From an uncultured bacterium (GTDB lineage: Bacteria; Muiribacteriota; Ozemobacteria; Ozemobacterales; Ozemobacteraceae), in NCBI GenBank assembly GCA_937949615.1, contig CALEDQ010000023.1, positions 1-64,000 of the forward strand: DNA of 64,000 nt, written 5' to 3'. Below, piece after piece: positions 58,631 through 64,000 of this stretch. Within the stretch, counting starts at the first letter, position 1. Each line of letters begins with the position of its first letter. A program made the position numbers and the translations under genes. Under the pieces are notes generated by a model, which was not told the origin of the DNA, made no database searches, and saw only the letters and a program-made list of their open reading frames with translations.

Positions 58631-59789
58631 CTTCGATTATCTTTTCGTCAGGCTTTGCGCCAATTTTGTTGAGAATTTTCTGCAGGATCTGAGCCTTGTA
58701 GAGTTTCCATTTCATGTCGCGAAAATCTTTGTCATTGCCACCGGAGAGAAAGCCGAGCGGAATTTCGAAGCCGCCGGCAGTCTTCTTGCCGCCGCCGAAA
58801 TACCTGCCATTCGAGGCTTTGCCAAAGACTTCTTTCAAAAACTCATCCGGGTCAATGGTAATTCTTGAGGTGCGCATCGAGCCGGTTATCGCTTCTTCCT
58901 GATCACCCTGCGCAATCACGCCGAACACGATGGCGGTGTGAATATTCTCTTCGGTAAGCAGAAAGTCTGCAGCCTGGGGTATGGCATCGCGGTCTTCGCT
59001 GCGAACATAGCCGATACCGGCGATAGAAAAGCTCTCTTTGATGGTGCGCGAGGCCAGGGCTTCCTGGATTATCTGCATTGTCTGTCTCGATCTGGCCTGG
59101 CTGGTAATCTGCGCCAGCAGGTCGCTGTCGACAAATCGGCTGAGAAACGAGGCGGCGCGGAAATCTTCGGGATTGGCCCTGATGAATCCGCAGGTATCGG
59201 TTCTAAGACCATGCATCAGCGCAGTCGCAACCATGATGTGTTCTTTTTTCGAGCGTTCGAGCGTGACCAGCTCTTCACGAAAATAATCTGCGAATATGGT
59301 GGCGGTGGCTCCGACCTTGCGGATATCGGAAAACCCCGGTTTCAGACGGTTCTGTAATTCATGATGATCGACGATGATCAGCTCCGGAATTTTGGCAGCC
59401 TGCAGAGCATCGACGATCGGACCGGCGGTGGTGCCCTGGTTGTCGACAAAGACCGCACCCTGATATTGCGAGAGATCCAGACCGCTCTCCCAGCGACGCA
59501 TTTCTATACCCAGAAGCTTTACAAGAGCGATATTTTCGGGATGGCTTATCATCCCGGCATAAATGATGTCGACATGAATATCGTGAGCTTCAGAGATAAC
59601 CCTGTGGGCAAGACCGGTTGAAATCGCGTCTGGATCAGGGTAATTCTGAATGACAACGAGGTGCTTCTGGCCACGGCAACTTTCGAGAAACGCCTTGAGC
59701 TCGTCGCGTTTCTTCCGGCCCAGAGTATTGTCGTCGAATCGAATGGTCGAAACAACGCTCACCGGGGCTTCGGTCTGGGCATCCTTCAT
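58623..59789 (-). CDS. DHH-family phosphoesterase (NrnA/GdpP-like domain)
   Basis: The 388-residue protein has the DHH motifs: YPDPDAIST (about 50-58), FVDNQG (116) and VDHHE (140-144), then a C-terminal DHHA1-type domain with NGRYFGGGKKTAGGFE. The first motif has Tyr where oligoribonuclease/pAp phosphatase NrnA usually has His or Asp, so catalysis may differ. Likely substrates are short oligonucleotides, pAp or cyclic dinucleotides. It is the first gene of the operon with S4, E1-like and MoaD/ThiS-like genes. The Shine-Dalgarno AAGGAG is partly mirrored by CTCCT just upstream. Confidence 0.88.
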   Translation of the reverse strand: MKDAQTEAPVSVVSTIRFDDNTLGRKKRDELKAFLESCRGQKHLVVIQNYPDPDAISTGLAHRVISEAHDIHVDIIYAGMISHPENIALVKLLGIEMRRWESGLDLSQYQGAVFVDNQGTTAGPIVDALQAAKIPELIIVDHHELQNRLKPGFSDIRKVGATATIFADYFREELVTLERSKKEHIMVATALMHGLRTDTCGFIRANPEDFRAASFLSRFVDSDLLAQITSQARSRQTMQIIQEALASRTIKESFSIAGIGYVRSEDRDAIPQAADFLLTEENIHTAIVFGVIAQGDQEEAITGSMRTSRITIDPDEFLKEVFGKASNGRYFGGGKKTAGGFEIPLGFLSGGNDKDFRDMKWKLYKAQILQKILNKIGAKPDEKIIEDE

Positions 59790-59868
59790 AAAAAACTGGC
59801 TCCTTGAGGAGTGGGTATACTTGTTTTATAACACAAAGCCGCACTTTTTTCAGCCGGGCAATTCAAGG

Positions 59869-60777
59869 TTATTCGTAAGGTTCGATGTGAACGAGTACGT
59901 CTACGATATCTGGCCCTTCATTGAGCAGGCGACGCTTGCAGATGCCTGAAATAGTGTGCCCTTCGCGCACTGTAAGATTTTCGTCAACCTGAATGTGCAG
60001 GTCGACATGCAGCCCTGAACCGTGAAAGCGTGAGCGAACCGCATGCACAGATTCGACACCATCGACCTTCAATACAATGGTTTCGATGGTTTTCAAAACC
60101 TCGGCATCGGCTCCGGCATCGGTAAGTTCAGCCAGTGACGGGCTGCAGATTTTCCAGGCGGCCTGAATGATAAAGGCAGAGACCGCAAGTGTGGCCACCG
60201 GATCCATAAAGGCCCACTTCGGGTTATACATGGCCAGGCTGATGGCAATGGCAACCGGAATCGACGACAGGCAGTCGCTGCGGTGGTGCCAGGCATTGGC
60301 GACTACCGCTGAAGATTTAACCCTTCTGCCAACTTCGGCTGTCCAGCGGTAGAGCCATTCTTTAGAAAATATCGAGATAATGGCAATGATGAGAGTAATG
60401 CCGGCCGGAACAACATATTGCCCGTGATGAAACTTTTCAATTGCTCCCCAGCCGAGAAAGAGACCGGCGAGACCGAGCACCGCGCCGATAAAAATTGAGA
60501 TCATCGCCTCGATGCGGCGATGCCCGTAAGGATGGCAGGAATCCGGTGGCTGGTTCCAGTATTTGACGCCGACGATGACGGCGATGTCGGTCGAGGCGTC
60601 AGAAAGGCTGTGAACGCCATCGGCAATTACCGAGCTGCTGTTGCCAATAAACCCGATGACAATCTTGCCGAGAGTCAGGAAGAGGTTGACGGCCAGACCG
60701 ATGATCGTTATCCGCCTTATTTCGGTTTCGGTTGAAAGTTGAGATACATTCGCAGGAGCAGCAGAAGAATCGTTCAT
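59869..60777 (-). CDS. Cation diffusion facilitator (CDF) metal exporter
   Basis: The 302-residue protein has about six membrane helices and a C-terminal cytoplasmic ferredoxin-like domain. The metal sites are clear: D53 and H56-x3-D60 (DGVHSLSD) in helix 2 and HHRSD in helix 5. CDF proteins export Zn(II), Fe(II), Mn(II) or similar by proton antiport. It is followed by the DHH operon after 79 bases and preceded by a hairpin-bearing leader. Confidence 0.93.
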   Translation of the reverse strand: MNDSSAAPANVSQLSTETEIRRITIIGLAVNLFLTLGKIVIGFIGNSSSVIADGVHSLSDASTDIAVIVGVKYWNQPPDSCHPYGHRRIEAMISIFIGAVLGLAGLFLGWGAIEKFHHGQYVVPAGITLIIAIISIFSKEWLYRWTAEVGRRVKSSAVVANAWHHRSDCLSSIPVAIAISLAMYNPKWAFMDPVATLAVSAFIIQAAWKICSPSLAELTDAGADAEVLKTIETIVLKVDGVESVHAVRSRFHGSGLHVDLHIQVDENLTVREGHTISGICKRRLLNEGPDIVDVLVHIEPYE

Positions 60778-60801
60778 AAAAAGCCTCCAGAAAGATTTTA
60801 T

Positions 60802-60837
60802 GAAGATCTGACCAGAGGTCTTTGCAAACTGATCTTC
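60802..60837 (-). promoter_or_regulatory. Hairpin between the 65-residue gene and the CDF gene
   Basis: GAAGATC at 60802-60808 pairs with GATCTTC at 60831-60837, and inside it GACC/GGTC pair. The stem lies 24 bases upstream of the CDF start. No T-run follows on the minus strand, so it is more likely a leader structure than a terminator. It could be a metal-responsive or processing element. Confidence 0.5.
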
Positions 60838-60860
60838 GGAAAGATTAGCGGCAAAAAAAA

Positions 60861-61058
60861 TCAGGGCTTGTACCAGGCGGCATCGAGGGCGGCAATCAGA
60901 TTGACCACCCAGCCGAGAAAGATTATCCAGAGCAGCAGATGACCGACAAAGTAAAAGAAGGCTGCAAACGGGCGCCCCTGAATGAGCTGCCCCAGCCCGG
61001 GAATGAAAAAGCTGGCAAGTGCTGCAATTACATTACCTGATGAACCCTGGCCGGTCAT
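60861..61058 (-). CDS. Small two-helix membrane protein
   Basis: The 65 residues comprise MTGQGSSGNVIAALASFFIP, the turn GLGQLIQGRPF and two membrane helices (about 6-22 and 30-55), similar to TM2-domain or DUF5683-type small membrane proteins. Function is not known. It is the first gene of the minus-strand run leading to the CDF transporter. Confidence 0.6.
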   Translation of the reverse strand: MTGQGSSGNVIAALASFFIPGLGQLIQGRPFAAFFYFVGHLLLWIIFLGWVVNLIAALDAAWYKP

Positions 61059-61134
61059 GATTTACTCCTGATAGAAATATACGCTCGATTCTAAGATAAT
61101 CACGTCGTTTAATCAACCCAGATAATTATTGATT

Positions 61135-61162
61135 TTGGTAAAATTATTGAATGTTGTATAAA
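61135..61162 (+). promoter_or_regulatory. Candidate promoter for the symporter (TTGGTA-16-TATAAA)
   Basis: A -35-like TTGGTA (61135-61140) and -10-like TATAAA (61157-61162), 16 bases apart, would start a transcript near 61170 with a leader of about 175 bases before the symporter start. Confidence 0.35.
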
Positions 61163-61182
61163 AAACTGAAACCATTCTGACT

Positions 61183-61284
61183 TGTCGCGAAAGTTTTCAC
61201 AAACAGTAGTGGTATGCCTGATGATAGTTTCGTTCTGAGAATGCTTTGACAATGGCTTTAAATTTGTGAAAAAAAGCTGCGACA
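61183..61284 (+). promoter_or_regulatory. Long-range inverted repeat in the symporter leader
   Basis: TGTCGC plus TTTTCACAAA (61183-61203) is complementary to TTTGTGAAAA plus GCGACA (61263-61284), across a 59-base middle. Arms lie between the candidate promoter and the ribosome site of the symporter, so they would form a stem in the leader. No known riboswitch consensus (including glycine) was recognised. Confidence 0.5.
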
Positions 61285-61344
61285 GAAAAGCACTATTCCC
61301 GATAGTAGATGTGAGAAAATCCGTTTTGTCCATGGAGGTATTTG

Positions 61345-62787
61345 TTGGAAGCACTAGCCAGATTGATTGATACGATTAACGGCTTTATCTGGGGCTACTT
61401 TCTGATGTTTCTGATCGTCGGTACCGGCATATTCCTGACGATTCGCATGCGTTTCGTTCAGATTCGCTTTTTCGGACATGCTTTGTCACTGATTTCGGGA
61501 CGCTGGGCAAAACACGATGATAAAGGTGAAATAAGCCATTTTCAGGCGCTTTCAACGGCCCTGGCAGCAACTGTCGGCACCGGTAATATTGCCGGCGTTG
61601 CCACGGCAATTGCCAGTGGCGGCCCCGGGGCGGTATTCTGGATGTGGGTGAGCGCGTTTATCGGCATGTGCACCAAGTTTACCTGCTGCACTCTGGCGAT
61701 GAACTTTCGCACTATCGATGCTGACGGCGAAGTTGCCGGTGGCCCGATGTATTACCTGCGCGATGGCATGAAGAAGCCCTGGCTGGGCCTGTTGTTCGCA
61801 ATTTTTACCTTCGTTGCCTCATTTGGTATCGGCAACATGGTGCAGGCGAATTCTGTGGCGGCACCGCTGCACAATTACCTTGCCAGCGCTGGCCTGACTG
61901 CTGGCCCGGTGAGCGAAGGTGCTGATCCGGTAAAATTTGCCATCGGCATCGTTATTGCCATACTGGTTGGCGCCGTTATTCTTGGTGGTATTCGCCGCAT
62001 TGCCAGCTTTGCTGACAAAGTTGTGCCGTTTATGGCGCTGGCCTATGTTCTTGCTTCGCTTTACATACTCTTCATCCAGCGCGCCAACATTATTCCGGCC
62101 TTTCAGATGATTTTCGGGTCAGCTCTGGGCCTTAAGGAAGCTGCCGGCGGGCTGCTCGGCTATACAGTCTCACAGGCCATGCGCTGGGGAGTTGCCCGCG
62201 GTCTCTTCTCTAACGAGGCAGGTCTTGGTTCTGCTCCGATCGCACATGCGGCTGCCAGAACTTCGGTTCCGATACGCGAGGGTTTCGTCGCTCTGCTGGA
62301 ACCTTTTATCGACACACTGGTCATCTGCACCATGACCGCTCTGGTAATCATAACCAGCGGTTATTTCAATCCTGCCGATGCCGCAGTCTTTGCCGGTCTG
62401 AAGGGTGCTGAACTGACAGCTGCAGCCTACCGGCACAATGTTGCCTGGGGTCATCATGTCGTCAGTCTTGGTCTGGTCTTCTTTACCTTTACGACCATGG
62501 TCGGCTGGAGCTATTATGGCGACCGATCGGTTCGCTACATGTTCGATTCCAACCCGGCTACGGCTAAAAAGGCAGTTTTTGCCTACCGACTGATCTATGT
62601 GTTTCTGATTCCGGTCGGGGCTGCCGTACCTCTCGAACTGGTCTGGAACATGTCTGACCTGGCGAATGGGCTTATGGCATTGCCGAATCTGTTTGCTCTG
62701 ATCGGCCTTTCAGGTGTAGCCAGCAACATGCTGCGTGACTATGAGACAAAATACCCGCAGATGCTTGCCGAACGTGACCTTAGCTGA
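61345..62787 (+). CDS. Sodium:alanine/glycine symporter (AGCS family)
   Basis: Of the two adjacent TTG codons (61342, 61345) the second is six bases beyond GGAGG (61334-61338) and is preferred, giving 480 residues. About ten or eleven membrane helices are visible, with ALSTALAATVGTGNIAGVAT and GGPGAVFWMWVSAFIGMCTK in the N-terminal half, family hallmarks. AGCS proteins import Ala or Gly with Na+ through the inner membrane. Length is normal. A structured leader precedes it and a very long palindrome follows it. Confidence 0.94.
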   Translation: MEALARLIDTINGFIWGYFLMFLIVGTGIFLTIRMRFVQIRFFGHALSLISGRWAKHDDKGEISHFQALSTALAATVGTGNIAGVATAIASGGPGAVFWMWVSAFIGMCTKFTCCTLAMNFRTIDADGEVAGGPMYYLRDGMKKPWLGLLFAIFTFVASFGIGNMVQANSVAAPLHNYLASAGLTAGPVSEGADPVKFAIGIVIAILVGAVILGGIRRIASFADKVVPFMALAYVLASLYILFIQRANIIPAFQMIFGSALGLKEAAGGLLGYTVSQAMRWGVARGLFSNEAGLGSAPIAHAAARTSVPIREGFVALLEPFIDTLVICTMTALVIITSGYFNPADAAVFAGLKGAELTAAAYRHNVAWGHHVVSLGLVFFTFTTMVGWSYYGDRSVRYMFDSNPATAKKAVFAYRLIYVFLIPVGAAVPLELVWNMSDLANGLMALPNLFALIGLSGVASNMLRDYETKYPQMLAERDLS

Positions 62788-62803
62788 GCAATTGAAGAAC
62801 AGA

Positions 62804-62853
62804 CCTTAAACTATAAAACCCCGTTGAATTCAACGGGGTTTTATAGTTTAAGG
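62804..62853. terminator. Perfect 50-bp palindrome (bidirectional terminator candidate)
   Basis: Bases 62804-62853 are exactly self-complementary with no loop, centred on GAATTC at 62826-62831. The arms contain an A-rich then G/C-rich run (AAAACCCCGTTGA / TCAACGGGGTTTT). In RNA this would fold to a long hairpin with T-rich exit on both strands. It lies between the convergent symporter and murB genes, so a shared terminator is the simplest role. Confidence 0.8.
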
Positions 62854-62910
62854 GATATTGAATTTTAAAAGTGAGTTGTTGCTTAAGCCTGTCAGGCAGG
62901 GATAGAGAGA

Positions 62911-63849
62911 TTACCGGTTGTGGCCGGCGACCTGCGCTGCTGGCCAGCGGCCGACGTAAAGAACTTCTTCGCAAAGCTCGATGCCGAATTCTCTCTTAAC
63001 CTTGTCTTTAAGCATGGCTGCAAGGTTTTTTACATCACTGGCGGTAGCATTGCCGGTATTAATGATGAAATTGGCGTGTTTTTCGAAAACCGAGGCGCCG
63101 CCGCATGACATTTTTTTGGCGCCGGCCTGTTCAAGCACGGCACCGGCTGCGCGGCGACGGTCTTCACCCGGCAGTGGCGGCAGATTTTTGAAAAAGGAGC
63201 CGGCGCAGCCGATTTCGTAGGGCGGATGTTTGCTGTGGCGTTGAACGATTATATCGTCCATTTTTGCCTTGATTTCGGCAGCATTGCCGGCTTCGAGCTG
63301 AAATCTGGCGCTGAGAATGATGTGCGGGTCGGTTTTGAGTCGGCTGGTGCGATAGTCGAAGCCGAAAAAAGAATTGTCGACTGTCTGAATCCTGCCATCG
63401 GGGCCAAGAACCCTGGCGTCGATGAGAACATCGGCAATACAGCGGCCATAAGCGCCGGCGTTGCCATAGATGGCGCCGCCGATACTGCCCGGTATGCCGG
63501 CAAACGATTCGGCGCCGGCCAGCCCGTTTCTCTGGGCCAGTTCGACAAGATATTCAAAGTCGTAGCCTGATGAAATGCTGATCTGGCGTTTTTCTGCATC
63601 GACGCTGTTGATTTCCATGCAGCGATTGTGAATCACCAGACCTTCGAGGCCGGCGTCTGAGACCACCAGATTCGAACCACCGCCGAGAATGAACAGCGGC
63701 ATTTTCTGCTGGCGGGCCCACTCAACGGCAGCCCGCAGACTTTCGCTGTTGTCGGCCGTATAAAAATACTCGGCCGGGCCACCCAGCTTGAAAGTGACGA
63801 GATTCTTCAGCGGAATATTTTTCTGGATCAATTCAGGCGAAAATTGCAT
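62911..63849 (-). CDS. murB: UDP-N-acetylenolpyruvoylglucosamine reductase MurB
   Basis: MurB reduces UDP-GlcNAc-enolpyruvate to UDP-MurNAc with FAD and NADPH, an early step of peptidoglycan synthesis. The 312-residue protein has LGGGSNLVVSDAGLEGLVIH and SFAGIPGSIGGAIYGNAGAY (FAD-binding), SCAGSFFKN with the proton-donating residue, and the C-terminal HANFIINTGNATASDV. GGAGG lies six bases before the ATG. A hairpin stands just upstream of that ribosome site. Confidence 0.95.
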   Translation of the reverse strand: MQFSPELIQKNIPLKNLVTFKLGGPAEYFYTADNSESLRAAVEWARQQKMPLFILGGGSNLVVSDAGLEGLVIHNRCMEINSVDAEKRQISISSGYDFEYLVELAQRNGLAGAESFAGIPGSIGGAIYGNAGAYGRCIADVLIDARVLGPDGRIQTVDNSFFGFDYRTSRLKTDPHIILSARFQLEAGNAAEIKAKMDDIIVQRHSKHPPYEIGCAGSFFKNLPPLPGEDRRRAAGAVLEQAGAKKMSCGGASVFEKHANFIINTGNATASDVKNLAAMLKDKVKREFGIELCEEVLYVGRWPAAQVAGHNR

Positions 63850-63860
63850 TTGTAACCTCC

Positions 63861-63901
63861 GGCGGTCTTTACCCTATAGAAACTATCGGGCAAAGACCGC
63901 C
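63861..63901 (-). promoter_or_regulatory. Hairpin overlapping the murB ribosome-binding region
   Basis: GGCGGTCTTT at 63861-63870 and AAAGACCGCC at 63892-63901 are exact complements, with CCC/GGG continuing the stem inside. On the minus strand the stem ends right against the GGAGG used by murB, between the upstream gene's stop (63921) and the murB start. It has no T-run, so regulation of murB translation or mRNA processing is more likely than termination. Confidence 0.5.
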
Positions 63902-63920
63902 CGGGCCTTAGCTGTTTGCG

Positions 63921-64000
63921 TCAGGGAGCGACAGTGGCTGAAGCAGGCATGTCCTGCAGGATGGTGATTTCCATGCGGTCATTGGCAGCGATTTTTTCGG
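63921..64000 (-). CDS. C-terminal end of an unknown gene running off the window
   Basis: The minus strand is open from the window edge to a TGA at 63921-63923, giving about 25 residues (EKIAANDRMEITILQDMPAS then ATVAP). Too little is present to identify the protein. It would be cotranscribed with murB if no terminator lies between them. Confidence 0.5.
   Translation of the reverse strand, partial: EKIAANDRMEITILQDMPASATVAP

Noticed and set aside
61059..61344. Glycine riboswitch before the symporter
   Set aside because: The tandem glycine aptamer core was not visible; only an unrelated long inverted repeat is present.
61109..61354. An 81-codon minus-strand frame in the symporter leader
   Set aside because: Overlaps the inverted repeat and symporter start, has no ribosome site and no recognisable domain.
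1..64000. CRISPR array
   Set aside because: No regularly spaced direct repeats with unique spacers were seen on reading; the repeats found are inverted or protein-coding.
1..64000. tRNA or rRNA gene
   Set aside because: No stretch with the conserved tRNA arms (GTTCNANNC) plus CCA-flanked acceptor, and no rRNA motif, was recognised.

Overview
The window looks like chromosome from a diderm (Gram-negative) bacterium of roughly even base composition. A pilus/type II-type secretin, a periplasmic 5'-nucleotidase, a lipoprotein, an SppA peptidase, MurB, and a surface-polysaccharide locus containing HldD (ADP-heptose epimerase) all point to an outer membrane with heptose-containing LPS. No rRNA or tRNA gene is present to fix the phylum. 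The abundance of prepilin-like genes, SLH-like domains, a MoxR/Bat cluster and a DUF2339/DUF3999 pair would suit a poorly sampled candidate phylum (Riflebacteria-like is a guess, not a demonstration).

Layout. 1-11579: a type IV pilus/type II secretion assembly locus. A compact minus-strand operon reads GspE/PilB ATPase, PilM-, PilN- and PilO-like, a PilP/GspC-like protein, GspF/PilC and a HEAT-repeat protein. Divergent from it are the secretin and an SLH-like/carboxypeptidase-regulatory-domain protein; the tail of a probable pseudopilin lies at the left edge. 11608-16861: remains of a class III nucleotidyl cyclase, then a minus-strand operon encoding a CofG-like radical SAM enzyme fused to a hotdog thioesterase, an 85-residue protein, a 5'-nucleotidase, RlmE, and a zinc-ribbon/TM/SLH-like protein. 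16968-24608: a MoxR-DUF58-BatA-BatB-BatC-BatD type operon. 24693-32182: an intact membrane GAF-adenylate cyclase and a second pilus locus with two prepilins and a 961-residue pilus-tip candidate. 32183-33063: an AT-rich, gene-poor stretch with several perfect inverted repeats.

33064-41056: an Ala/Pro-rich secreted protein, a single-RRM RNA-binding protein with its own promoter and terminator, and the DUF2339/DUF3999-like pair. 41108-43060: a DEAD-box helicase with low-complexity tails, a long leader and a promoter. 43373-53543: surface polysaccharide genes (GT2, GT4, methyltransferases, Wzx-like flippase, CgeB-like glycosyltransferase, FkbM, epimerase, HldD). 53606-64000: SppA, a short old-yellow-enzyme, DUF2156, a lipoprotein, a cluster of MoaD/ThiS-like, E1-like, S4 and DHH proteins, a CDF metal exporter, a sodium:alanine symporter with a structured leader, MurB, and the tail of one more gene.

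The most unusual items are the radical SAM-thioesterase fusion, the zinc-ribbon/SLH-like protein facing a secretin-linked SLH-like protein across a decayed cyclase, the internally duplicated DUF3999-like protein, the 19-residue tandem repeats in the helicase N-terminus, the hairpin cluster at 32319-32510, the E1-like enzyme that seems to lack the usual cysteine, and a perfect 50-bp palindrome between convergent genes. Functions are inferred from motifs read by eye; no database search was run.
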